Shown: positions 10,901 through 21,162 of the stretch, piece after piece | Position numbering within the stretch: the stretch's first letter is position 1 | How the letters are laid out: every line of letters starts with the position of its first letter | Assembly (NCBI RefSeq): GCF_024139115.2 | Contig: NC_085141.1 | Span: 378,478,995-378,542,994 of the forward strand | Source: Armigeres subalbatus | Lineage: Eukaryota; Arthropoda; Insecta; Diptera; Culicidae | Reading direction: 5' to 3' | Length of the DNA: 64,000 bases | Notes under the pieces: model-generated | What the model saw: only the letters and a program-made list of their open reading frames with translations | What the model was told of the DNA's origin: nothing | The model's database searches: none | Made by a program: the position numbers and the translations under genes

Positions 10901-11725
10901 TTGTCCCGTTTGGCCAATTGTATCGACGTTTCCAACAAAGGCTTTGAGAAGTATGAATTCGCCCAAACAACCAGTGCATGTTACGATTTTTGGTTGTACG
11001 ATCTGTGCGACGTCTATTTGGAATGCTTGAAGCCGGTGTTTCAAACTGGTTCCGAAGAAGTGAAGGCTAATGCCCGAAAGACGCTCTATACCTGCTTGAA
11101 TCTCGGTCTGAAACTGCTGTCGCCGTTTATGCCGTTCATTACCGAGGAACTGTACCAGCGTCTGCCGCGTGCCGATGTGGAACAGGTGGCAAGTATTTGC
11201 GTGGCTTCGTATCCAGAGGTGGAAAGCTGCGTATGGCTCAACGAGCAACTTGAGAAGGACTTTGAATTCGTGCAGCGTGTGGCCAAGGTTATCCGATCTG
11301 CTCGAAGTGACTACAACTTACCGAACAAGACGAAGACCGAAGCGTTCGTGATGTGCAGCGACGATGCTACAAAGGCGACTTTGGAGCAATTCTCTGGAGA
11401 TTTAACAACTATGTCCTATTCTGAGATCAAACTTATCAGCGCTTCGCCCCCAGCTGGCTGCGCTATTTTGACTGTGTCCGGTGCGTGCGTTGTTCATTTG
11501 CTGTTGAAGGGTCTTATCGAGCCTGAGAAGGAAGTGGAAAAACTTAACAAGAAGAAAGACAACTTGAGCTTCACCGTTGACAAATTGGAACAGGCCATGG
11601 CAACCGCCGATTATGAAACCAAGGTCCCAGAGGAGGTGCGGAAGAACAACCTGGAAAAACTGGACCAGTCCAAAATCGAAATCGAACGTATCATTGCAGC
11701 AATAGAGACCTTGAAGTTGATGTAA
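7913..11725 (+). CDS. ValRS: Cytosolic valyl-tRNA synthetase (4 exons, 1048 aa)
   Basis: Class I aminoacyl-tRNA synthetase that charges tRNA-Val with valine in the cytosol. The exons I read are 7913-8089, 8301-8471, 8864-10804 and 10868-11725, with GT-AG introns of 211, 392 and 63 bp, all phase 0. The start context is CAACAATG. The N-terminus is a Lys/Ala-rich extension (about 1-60), as in animal enzymes. [17 protein letters not shown] at about 133-146 carries the HIGH signature (HLGH). The central CP1 editing domain includes [17 protein letters not shown], and KMSKS is at about 649-653. Exon 4 is the anticodon-binding domain, followed by a C-terminal coiled coil. The length is close to the fly enzyme (about 1050). 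The exon 2 acceptor is slightly uncertain: AAAG|AAAAAAGCAAAG at 8300 or the AG at 8312, four codons apart. No disabling change is seen. Confidence 0.96.
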
Positions 11726-11928
11726 GTCACGCCGCATGCGCGATCAAGGAGTCGAAGAACCTAAACATTTCAATTTAAAAGCATTTTCGTGTTAGGCTTC
11801 TGAATACTAAAAATGACTATTACGATGCAAGTTTACTTTAAGCCGAAGAATAATTTATTATTGCCGCTAAATATTTAATTAGAAAGCGTTGCGAATAGAC
11901 ACGTACACAATAATATCAACACAGTTGA

Positions 11929-11934
11929 AATAAA
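11929..11934 (+). terminator. Polyadenylation signal AATAAA for ValRS
   Basis: AATAAA about 200 bp after the ValRS stop. It lies only 35 bp before the end of the convergent Rab escort gene's coding sequence. Confidence 0.55.
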
Positions 11935-11967
11935 TTATTAAGCAAAGCCAGCAAAATCCAAAGTCCG

Positions 11968-11973
11968 TTTATT
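11968..11973 (-). terminator. AATAAA overlapping the Rab escort protein stop codon
   Basis: On the minus strand the last codons read CAAAAATAAAC, so AATAAA contains the TAA stop. A further minus-strand AATAAA lies near 11855. If the latter is used, the transcript overlaps the ValRS 3' UTR. Confidence 0.4.
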
Positions 11974-14034
11974 TTTGTTCCAAACATTCCTCGGCATTGT
12001 CGATCGCTTCCTCTTTCGCCTCCTGCCCCGTACTGACCGAAACTGGACTCGTTTCCGGCGAGCAGTCGTTCTCCTGGCATTCCCGAGCGCTATCTAGTTG
12101 GTCGCTTTCCTCAGCACTGGCAACAACCTCCTGAGCTTGATCCGTTTGCTCCTCGTCACCGATGATGATTTCCTCCGGATCGGGAGCTCTCGGGAGGAAC
12201 TCTTCTTCCGGATAGATGTCCTTGAATATAGTTCGCGCCCGTGATATGCTTTCATCATAGTCTAGCTCGTACAAAGGACCGCACGCCAAATGAACTCCCT
12301 TGGGCAGGGACCCCAGAGACTGTTGACATGCGGTGCAACTTGGAATGTTGAAGTACAATTCGTAGAGAATGGTGGATACAGTGTTCTCCGGAAACTCTTC
12401 TCCTTCAGGCGATTCTGGTTTGGTGTAATTTTTGCTGAGAATCTGCGACACGTAAGGCTCTAAGTCAACTTTGGGATCCCCACTGACAGATTTTGCCGTT
12501 ACGTGAATAAGATCTGAAAAAATCATCAATCAGCATTTGCTTCATATTTCATATGGTGAACCGTTTTCCAACTTCATGACTTTGATGTAAAATTCATTCA
12601 AAAGGCCCCAGCTCTTTTTTTCAGTCTCACATTACAAGAAAAAGAACGTTTAACTATCTTCTAAATAGGAATGGGAATACGGTTCACCAAATATGCTACA
12701 AATACAATTATAGTCTTTGAAATCTTACAAATTTCCTTTGGACAGGTGCCACTAAAATGAGCCAACTGAATTATGGTAGCTCCATCCTCATGCCCCTGCA
12801 CTGGCGGTAATTTCATGAGCGCCACCCCACCACCTCCAGTATTCTGCGATGCACCGCCCAGAGGGACATTTATCAGGAATACGGCACGGGCCATATGTCC
12901 ACAACGCTTCTGTCTTTGCTCGATCTGCTCCCCATCTTGGAAAATCTCCTTCGTCACGTACCCCTGACCAATTACCAACGATTTTGCCTCTATTGTTTGG
13001 CTGCCGCATTTCAACGACTGGAAGCATCGGCCATCTACATTCTTTGCAAAGTTGATCCCGCCTATGGGTCTACTCAGACAATAAACGCCTCCGAAGACTG
13101 CGCATAGCCGGCAGAAGCACTGGGGAATTTCACCGCATCCGTACATGGGAAACAGGAATGGGCTGTTTCCATATCGACCTAGGCTCAACAGAAACTTCTT
13201 CACCCCTTCCAAACCTGCTCTGCAACTAGTCTGATCATTTCCCATGGCAATCGTGTACAGCAGATAATGAATCAAATTGGGCGTCAATTTTTGATTCTTC
13301 AAGTACTCCAGAAAGGTTTTGCCTTCTACCTCTTCACCCTCGTGTTCGCCTCCTGCGGTCTCCCAACTGGCACAACTCTGCAGGAACTTCATAAGCAGTC
13401 GCTTCTCCACAACATTCACATCCCTGCTGGTGAAAACATCCGACCTCGAACAAGGAACCGTCATAATCCGTCCATTCCATATTGTAGCCACTCGGTCCAC
13501 TGCACGAAACTCCGCGTATCGGCAGATATTTGACGATATCAAGAGCTCGACCATGGCTCCGCGCGAGTAAAGCAATTTCGGAGTCAAGTCCACATTGAAT
13601 CGACGGAACTGCTGCATGATTTTTTCCTTATTCCAATCGTCCACATCGCCAAGTTCCTCGAAATTGTACCACTCTTCGCTGACTCTATGTATCATACCCT
13701 CCTTCTTCAGGGCCAGCGAATCATGTACCGCGCCCTCATTCACTGTTCCGTCCGTTCCTTCCTCCTTGCGACATTCCTCCGCATAATTTCGTAAGCTTTC
13801 CAAATTGAAAGAAGACCAACAGCCACCGTAGAACTCGTTGATGTCCAAATGCAGAACTGTTTTACCAATGCGGCTGGCAGCCGCAGCTACAATCGATTCG
13901 GTCAGACCTGTGAATTCCCATTCCGGAATGGAAAAATCTCGGTATAAGTGAAGAAACGTTTTCTACAAGTCACGATTGTTCTCACCTGTCCCCACCACAA
14001 TCAAATCGAATTCGGTTGGAAGATCTTCGTCCAT
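11969..14034 (-). CDS. Rep: Rab escort protein (Rab GGTase component A), 3 exons, 590 aa
   Basis: It binds newly made Rab GTPases and presents them to geranylgeranyl transferase II, then delivers them to membranes. The exons on the minus strand are 14034-13986, 13907-12729 and 12513-11969, with consistent phases and GT-AG junctions. The protein opens with the GDI/CHM Rossmann signature: DLIVVGTG in exon 1, then LTESIVAAAASRIGKTVLHL and DINEFYGG in exon 2. Downstream are conserved blocks such as LLYSRGAMVELLISSN, FLEYLKNQKLTP and the FLFPMYGCGEIPQCFCRLCAVFGG block. The C-terminus is a long acidic tail rich in Glu/Gln. RabGDI is excluded by the inserts and the tail. It is convergent with ValRS; its upstream side runs straight into transposon sequence. 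Confidence 0.94.
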
Positions 14035-14113
14035 TCTAGTTTATACGCATGCGATGAGTAATGCGAAAATAATTTCAAAATTTCGTAAAAAAATGAAGGA
14101 AGAATGCAGATTT

Positions 14114-14216
14114 TCATGAGACCTCTGAGAAATTTTGATGATGAGTAATGTTTTGATTTTGTTTTCAAAAGTCAAACAAAACTACACCACGGGGTACGTT
14201 CACGAATTAAGCCTTG
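14114..14216 (+). repeat. 103-bp direct repeat, left copy
   Basis: TCATGAGACCTCTGAGAAAT through GAATTAAGCCTTG matches 19553-19656 with only a few differences. Weaker similarity continues about 40 bp further (AAAAAGTTTACACACA). It begins about 80 bp upstream of the Rab escort start codon. Copies flank the I-type LINE block. Confidence 0.85.
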
Positions 14217-14297
14217 TATGCAGAGGCCCTCTAATAGAAAAAGTTTACACACACTAATGAAAATCCACACATTTTTATTGGCAAAAATCTAAAGAAA

Positions 14298-14559
14298 TCT
14301 TATATATAAAAATGAAATGGTCTGTGTTCGTATCCGCATAACTCGAAAACGGCTGGATGGATTTTTTTCATTTCTTCAGCAGAAACATTCGTTATAGTTT
14401 CCGACGGGTTTATATGATATTTTCTAATGCGCGAACAACGAGTAAAGTTGAGCAAATCGTGAAAAACTAAAATTGGGATTCCTATGCGAACTTTGCATGG
14501 GCAGTTCGGAACGCACATTCTCGCCTACTATGCAGGACAACGTCTGCCGGGTCGACTAG
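14298..14559 (+). mobile_element. Helitron-like non-autonomous element
   Basis: It starts TCTTATATATAAAAATG between A and T-type flanks and ends GCCGGGTCGACTAG followed by T, with the TC...CTAG termini, A/T insertion site and absence of terminal inverted repeats expected of Helitrons. The internal CATAACTCGAAAACGGCTGG phrase is typical of this widespread insect repeat. It is 262 bp long and non-coding. Confidence 0.6.
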
Positions 14560-14675
14560 TTTACAAATAAATTTTATGTTTGAGTTAATAACCACCCGCT
14601 ATCCAGCTTTCCACGCTCGGTAATGGCGGCTTGTCGGTGTGTAAAAATCAATCGGTCACTGTACTGTTTGACACT

Positions 14676-14756
14676 AGCTGGAGGAAAGCCCACTGGCGTT
14701 CCGTGGTGAGGGGAAGGGAAAAAAAGGCCTTTTCACCAGTGAGTTTTCCTCCAGCT
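14676..14756. repeat. Inverted repeat AGCTGGAGGAAA / TTTCCTCCAGCT
   Basis: An 81-bp unit with 12-13-bp inverted ends and inner complementarity (CCCACTGG / CCAGTGAG). It may be a small MITE. Confidence 0.55.
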
Positions 14757-14945
14757 ACCCGAATAGAAAATACAATAGAATTACAATCAAATATCATAAA
14801 ATTACAATACATTTTATTGATGAACATTCAATTCTATTGTTCTTCTATTGTACCAATTAAATTGCATTATTGTTGTTCCAATAAACGTACAATAAAATCT
14901 ATTGACAGAAAAATGTTGACAATAGAATTATAATAAATACAATTG
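14757..14945. repeat. AT-rich CAATAGAATT repeat, CCCGAATAG terminus
   Basis: Starts CCCGAATAGAAAATACAATA and contains many variants of CAATAGAATT/CAATAAA. It resembles the CCCGGATAAAAA-ended repeats at 22513 and 28366. Confidence 0.45.
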
Positions 14946-15001
14946 TAATGGCAAAAATTTATTCGAGAAAAAAATGATTTTCTGATTGTTACGGTCACTA
15001 A

Positions 15002-15141
15002 GGGCCGATGCCCACGTAGTGTTTTTTCAAGCTGCGTGGACTAGTCCACGCAAGGTACCCGGCATCAAATGTAGTCGTGCATACGTTTGCGTGAACGCGG
15101 CGTGCACGCAGCGTAAAAAAACGCTACGTGGACATCGGCCC
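15002..15141. mobile_element. Harbinger-like MITE, TAA target duplication
   Basis: A 140-bp element with ends GGGCCGATGCCCACGTAG and CTACGTGGACATCGGCCC, flanked by TAA on both sides (14999-15001, 15142-15144). A 3-bp TWA duplication is typical of PIF/Harbinger. It is inserted at the 3' part of the LINE RNase H region. Confidence 0.82.
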
Positions 15142-15144
15142 TAA

Positions 15145-18060
15145 GAGTAAAATCAGCAGTGATTCAAATCGTTCGGGACTGATTTTGAATCCGTCAGAAT
15201 AACTGCATTGTAGATTTGCCTTTTTCAACATATTGTAATGCCACGTATATGGCCTCCAGCTCTGCCGACATACTGCATACTGTGTTTTGTAGTTTCAAAT
15301 TCAGTCGATATTTGTTGGTTTCGTCGAAATGCCTATCCCACATCTGTCTTCCGCCTTGGAGGCGTCGGTGTAGATTTTGGTGCATTTCCGATATTTCCCC
15401 ATCAGCAATCCCAGTGTAGCTTGCTTCAATACTCTATCCGATGTATGTTTTTTCCTCCATACGGTGTTTTCCAGTTCGGTCTCTACTTCGATGACTTTTT
15501 TTTTCTTTACTCGGACAGTTTTGGAAATTAGAAAAAGTAATTTCTTGTACTTCACAAATGTAGATTCCAGGTAAGAGAGAGTTTTATCCTGTAGGTCTTC
15601 GCTGCTCATGGCTTTTAGCTGCGACCAGACCGGGCTATCAAACTGCACATGTCGGATGATTTCTTTAGCTGCTACTAGTTCTCTCCTATGTTCCAGAGGT
15701 GTTTGGCTAGCGATCGCGTAGAGCGTGTTGATTGGTGTGGTTTTAGAGCAACCTGTTACCTTTCTTAATCCAGCGTTGCTGGCAACTGTAATCGCTTGAA
15801 GGTTTGTCTTTCTGGCATTAGCATATACCGTCGATCCATAATCTAAATAGCCTCGTATTAAACCGTTGTAGATTGTCCCCATCGTTTGGGGGTGACCGCC
15901 TGTCCTATTGCTGCTGATTACTTTTAGCATATTCATGCGGTCGGTCATTTTTCTTTTGACTTCTCTGACGTGAGCACCGAAGTTGAATCCTCTATCGAAT
16001 TTTAGACCAAGGTACTTATGCGCGTTCACGGCTTCGATGTTCAATCCATTGATTTTTATGTCTAGAGTTTTTTTGTTCATTTGGAATAAAAGTGTTTTTG
16101 TTTTTTCAGAGTTGATGCTCAGATTGAGTTCATTGGCCTTTGCAGCTAGTTCATTCACGTACTTCTGTGCTCTTTGGTTGACCATTTCTAGAGAATCTCC
16201 TTCGATGACAGCCGAAAAATCATCTGCAAATTGAACCAATTCAGTTCCCTCTACGTCTATATCATGTAATGCCATTGTGTAGACGTTAAACAACGTCGGT
16301 GATAACACATCCCCCTGGGGTAGGCCATCATTTACCGTGCGTGTTACCGTTCCTGTTGTTGACTGTAGCTGTACTTGTCTATCGATAAGGAATGAATATA
16401 TCCAGGCGCATATCTCTGGTGGCATACCGATGCTATGTAGAATTCCTTCTAGCGTGCTGGTTATAACTGAGTTGTATGCATTACTCAGATCTAGAAATAT
16501 GATTGCAACGATTTTTTTGCTACGTTTGATGTTGGCTATTTTGTTCGTTATGTAGCTTAGAGCTGTAGCTGTAGATCGATGTTTCCGGAATCCGAAAGAG
16601 TTTTGGGGCAAGATTTCGTTGTTACTAAGGAATGTTTCAATTTCTCCTAGTACCGCTGTGTTGATCACTTTGAGTATACAGTTGAGCATTGCGATTGGCC
16701 TCAGATTATCGATGACGTCTGGGTCGCGTCCGGGTTTGGGTACCGGTACTATCTTGATCAGTTTCAGCGAATCATTTATTTTCCCTTTCTTCCACATATC
16801 ATTCAACTCCGTTATAATCATATCACGTACATCCGTTTTGACGTTTCTGAGCATTTCGTATGTTATTCCATCCGTGCCGGGTGCTGATGGTTTTTTCCTC
16901 CGATCCAGTATTCGGTTCCAGTTTTCTGTGTCCAGGATGTTCTCTGTTATTGGTATTAGTTGTTGTGCTGGGTAGTTCTCCCCTCTCGGGAAGTGCTTAT
17001 CTAGGAACTCTTCTGCTGATGCCCGATCCAATGGCGCAGTTGTGTTGCTGAATTTCCTTGTTTTTCCTGTAAGTGATCCGATTTTTCGCCACAAGAGTTT
17101 AGAACTAGTGCTAGGATCTATACTTGCCGCAAATTCCTGGAATTTACTCTTCATTAGCTCGTTTTTTTTGTTGTTGAATATGCATTCTTTTTCTTCATAT
17201 CAACAAGGTCTTGCAATGCTCCTGTATGGTTGAACTTCTTCCTGGCTTCTTTCTTGTTCTTCCATGCCTCCTCTACTTGCACACTCCACCAGTATTTCGG
17301 TTGATATCTGTTTTCTGTTTGCAGGTCCTAATGATCTTCTTTGTCACGTCCTGTAGTTCCTTCAAGTTGGTTGCTTTTGTTGTATCCAGTGTGCGAATCT
17401 CTTGCAGTAGTTTCTTTTTGTTGATGATTTTGCCCTCGGTGATTCTTGCATTCGTGTCTATAGTTGTTTTTATCGCCATGTGTCTGCTACCGATCCCATA
17501 GTCCAAAACCAGTATTGTTGTTTGTTGGTAGATCGCTGGGGAACACAAAACCAGATCTATGGTTGACGGTCGCTTGTTTAGTTCCGCAGGGAAAAAAGTG
17601 GGTTTCTTATCGTTGAGAAGAATCACATTTTCATTTGTAATGATCTCGTGCAACGCTTCACCTTTGTTATCCGCGTGATGTTCATCCCAAAGCTTACTAT
17701 GTGCGTTCATGTCTCCGCCAATCACGAAGTTTTTGAAGACACTGACCTTTCGAATAATATCCTGCATTCCGTTCTTGAATTCAGCGATGGTGGCTCCGTA
17801 GATGCGTAGATCGATATTACTGCCAAATCCAGGCCCGTCACCAATCTTCCTACTGCTTGTATATTCTTCGTATTCTTCAACTCGATGTGTTTGCTTCTCA
17901 GCGACCTGTGTAGAATCATCATGGCTCCTCCGTATCCGTCGTCTCGTGAGCTGTAGTAGTTGTTGTAGTTTGGTATCTTGTATTTGTCATTTTCTAACTC
18001 CTTCTTTGTCCAGCACTCGAAATTAATGCTATTTTATATTGTTCTTGTATTAACACTCGC
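15145..18060 (-). pseudogene. I-type LINE ORF2 (endonuclease, RT, RNase H), broken
   Basis: Fragments in minus-strand order: endonuclease (about 18040-17270) with VIGGDMNAHSKLW and a TIDLVLCSP motif; RT in the long frame 17154-15301 with KPGRDPDVIDNLRPIAMLN, IIFLDLSNAYNSV, NDGLPQGDVLSPTLFN and the QFADDFSAV catalytic box; then RNase H with IYTDASK and, in a shifted frame (about 15194-15149), VILTDSKS. Frame breaks lie near 17800, 17270-17160, 15310 and 15195, and the first 20-30 codons of the endonuclease are missing. An RNase H after the RT places it in the I superfamily. It is a dead copy. Confidence 0.85.
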
Positions 18061-18127
18061 GTTAGTTCATTTTTGTTTTTCGATATACTTTGTATGTTAC
18101 ATTGAAAAGTTTAACTGATTCCATAGG

Positions 18128-19431
18128 CTAATTATTTATTTTCAGACTCTTATCATAGCTTTTCCGTATTAGTGTTTTTGTGACAACTGACTGGCTTACC
18201 TGCGAGCAATCGTTGTTCAGATCCATCTCTGCGTTTTCGCTTCCTTGCAGCGTTTGTGCTGGTTGTTCCGTTTGTTGCTGCATCTGGTTGATCTTCCATT
18301 GTAGTTTCTCCAACTCGTTTACTCGGTAGCGGTTGAAAAGCGCCACTCCGTCCTCTTGCTGGTTTTTCCGTTTCTTGTTTTCGTTGTAGATAGGTATCAT
18401 TTCTCCAATGTTGACTTCCTCTGATGTTCGTTTCGTGGTATGGGATGTTCTTGCTCTGTTTGTTTGCGGTTTAGTTCTTGTTTTGCTCAGACTTACTTCG
18501 GCGTACGTCTCCGGTAGAGTGGGGTAATCTTCAATGTTCTCCAGCACGTCGTATTGGTTCTCTGTGTAGATTGGGTACATTTCTCTGGCTTCCTGCATCG
18601 TCAGGTTGGTTTTTGATAGGATGATTTTTAGGTTGTTTTGTCGCTTCCTTTCCGGACAGGCAAAGTCTCCGGTTCGGTGGTTCCCTTCTGTTTTGCAGTG
18701 CAGGCACTTCACTGAGTTCTGGCATTCTTCAAAACCTTCTTCGTCGTGGGACAGAGTACAGCTTGTGCACCGTTGTCGTGATCTGCAATTCTGCGTGCGA
18801 TGGTTGTACCTTAGGCATTTTTCACAGAAAACAGCCTTGCTTACGAATGGCTGTACCGTGTTTGTGCAACAGAAAATCCTTACTTCTTTCGGTATTTGGT
18901 TACTGCGGAAGGTAACCCCAATCCGAGTGGCCGGTATTTTCACTTGATTGTCATAGCGATGTAGTCTCGTCACTTCCAGTATTGGGACCGTGCTGCTAAT
19001 GTTGTTCATGATTTCCTCCGGTGTCATCTCAACTGGTACTCCAGAAACCACTCCAGATACTGTTAGAAAATGCTTCGGAATGTACGACGTGTAATTTTTT
19101 GCTTCAGCGATTCGTCTGCCTGTAACAGATTGGCCGATTGGGCTGTCTTCATCAGTACCATCAACTTCCTGCGACCTAGTGGTTTGACGTTGATCACATT
19201 TTGCTTGTAGTCTGCTTTCTTGCACAGGATTTTTCCCAGCGATAGCTTGTTGATGTAGAGGTTTCCATCGTTGTTATTCGTGAGCTCTACCAACACTCGA
19301 TAGGGCCCGCTGTCCGTGTTTTTGTATGTGTACACAGTTCTTGGTTTCGGACCGTTTTGATTGCTTCGTGTCCGGGAGGGGCATCGTTGGCCGGCATCCT
19401 TACTTCTTCTCCTGCACTTTACTCTAGGCAC
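18128..19431 (-). pseudogene. I-type LINE ORF1 (gag-like, zinc knuckles), frameshifted
   Basis: Nucleic-acid-binding protein of the same LINE. The N-terminal part is read from 19431 and the larger part from 19225. The two join at about 19100, where a TTTTTT run marks a likely 1-base indel. The C-terminal half has Cys/His clusters (CEKCLRYNHRTQNC, CTSC...H, CLHCKTEGNH...C), as in I and Jockey ORF1 proteins. A stretch of about 120 bp upstream (19432-19552), ending with GATGGCCGCGATCCTCG near the element's start, is probably the internal promoter/5' UTR. Confidence 0.82.
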
Positions 19432-19552
19432 TCAAACTTTTCTTCACAAACTCTACCGATAAATATTTACTGTTATTTAGCGTTTTTTATCGAATTTTCA
19501 CCGCGCTTCTAAAAATAGCGTGCTAACTCTTCAAGATGGCCGCGATCCTCGA

Positions 19553-19656
19553 TCATGAGACCTCTGAGAAATTTTGATGATGAGTAATGTTTTGATTTTG
19601 TTTTCAAAAGTCAAACAAAAGTATCACCAAGGGATACGTTCACGAATTAAGCCTTG
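19553..19656 (+). repeat. Direct repeat, right copy
   Basis: Counterpart of 14114-14216. It begins exactly where the LINE 5' end appears to stop. Confidence 0.85.
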
Positions 19657-19705
19657 CCCTCTACACTGCTAAAAAAAGTTTACACACAAAAGACTGAAGT
19701 ATGCT

Positions 19706-19965
19706 CTTTTGACTATAAAGTATTTATTTAATTATGACTTCAAAGTACGCTCTTTCGTGGGAGAATGGGACTACACACAAAAAGGAATAAATATTATGCA
19801 TAATTATGACTATCTTATATTCACAAATGAATAACATTTATGCATAAAAACAGGAAAGTGTGTAAAACTTATTCTTTTTATGCGTCAAATTTTACTCCTT
19901 TTGTGGGTAGTCCCATTCTCCCGGAAAAGAGTGTATTTCTGCCCAAAAGAGCATACCCGGTAAAA
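19706..19965. repeat. Inverted repeat with GGGAGAATGGGACTAC arms
   Basis: Left arm about 19706-19790 and right arm about 19895-19965. GTATGCTCTTTT and GGGAGAATGGGACTAC appear complemented on the right. It is probably a MITE-like element. Its left neighbour CACTGCTAAAAAAAGTTTAC recurs at about 22024. Confidence 0.6.
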
Positions 19966-19968
19966 ATT

Positions 19969-20151
19969 GTTTACTCATTAATGGGTACTTTTTGTCTGCT
20001 ATCTCTTTCTCCCTGCTGAAAAATTTACCCATTTTGGGAGAATAAGTGGATTTACTCATTTAAATGAGTAGATCCACTTATTCTCTCAAAATGGGTAAAT
20101 TTTCAGCAGAAAAAGAGATAGCAAAGAAAAAGTACCCATTAATGAGTAAAC
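19969..20151. repeat. 183-bp near-perfect palindrome
   Basis: The arms run from GTTTACTCATTAATGGGTAC inward to the centre CATTTAAATG at about 20061 and back out. There are only a few mismatches and almost no loop. It is non-coding; the open frame 20064-20627 crosses it and is spurious. Confidence 0.85.
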
Positions 20152-20221
20152 GTGTTTCTCCGTGTACTTTCAGCTGTGCGTGTACACCTGGGAGCTGCGG
20201 CTGCGGACTCGTTCGATTCTT

Positions 20222-20370
20222 AAGAGCGGAGCAGAATGGATACGTTTGCGTGCGTTTTGACAGTTTTCCCATGGCAAAACTGTCAAAACGCACGCAAACG
20301 TATCCATTCTGCTCAGCTCTTTATGGGTCAAACACAATTGATACGTTTGCGTGCGTTTTGACAGTTTTCC
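20222..20370. repeat. Palindrome plus third copy of a 30-bp motif
   Basis: 20222-20323 is a palindrome built on GATACGTTTGCGTGCGTTTT with centre near CCCATGG. A third, direct copy of the same motif follows at 20340-20370. Confidence 0.85.
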
Positions 20371-20839
20371 TTTTCAAGATATTTTGCTTGACACCCGCTC
20401 AGTGTTCAATGTACACGCTACGATTTTCTCACATTGAATTATCATTATGTTTATCCTTTAAAATTAATTTCAAAGATTTCGTCGATTTACTGCATTGCAT
20501 AAATTATTGTGCCGATCGTAAAATCAGAGCTGGCATTTCCTCACATACTGTGCACAATGAGGAGATTTTAATACACACCACAGAGAGTGACGCTGATACT
20601 CATCGTGTAACAAAGCCAACACGGTGAGTGAGGACGAAGACGAAGAGTGAGAGAATCATACCGGTGCGAGCTGGACCAGCACAAAGTTGTGCCACTTAGT
20701 GCAATATTCTTCTCTTCCTCTATGAAGCTCGCTAAAATTTTTTGGAACACAAACATACTTCGCTTTTGAAAATTAGTTAACTAACGTCTCAGTTAGAAAG
20801 GACGAGGTTTTAATAAAGTTTGGCGCTCCATGCTAAATT
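20371..20839. other. Stretch with no recognised feature
   Basis: Contains a GACGAAGACGAAGAG-rich patch near 20630. No supported gene is seen. Confidence 0.3.
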
Positions 20840-21162
20840 GGCGAATAAAGATTGAATAAAAAGATTAAGAAGAAGAAGAAGCTAAAAGATATTTGAAAGG
20901 AATGGCACGGGAAAGCAAACGGGTAAATTTTGAAAACGCTTCTCGAAAATTCTAGGAGCAATTTAGATAAATGCGGTTAGCAGTACGGGGATGAACTTTC
21001 CTTATATTGTATAAAAACACATAATTTTGAATTTTATGTGATATTGCACTGATGTCTAGAATTTGTGAGAAGAGTTTTATAAATTTCACCGAGTACTTTC
21101 CCGTGCCATTTTTTTTTCTAATATCTTTCGGCTTCTTCTTCTTCATGCAACCTTTATTCGCC
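20840..21162. mobile_element. 323-bp TIR element
   Basis: The ends are GGCGAATAAAG and CTTTATTCGCC. Arms of about 75-80 bp share GAAGAAGAAGAAGC and ATGGCACGGGAAAG in inverted order. No target duplication is obvious, so the exact ends may be slightly different. Confidence 0.6.

Noticed and set aside
20064..20627. 187-codon open frame
   Set aside because: It runs through two palindromes and has no recognisable domain; it is a chance frame.
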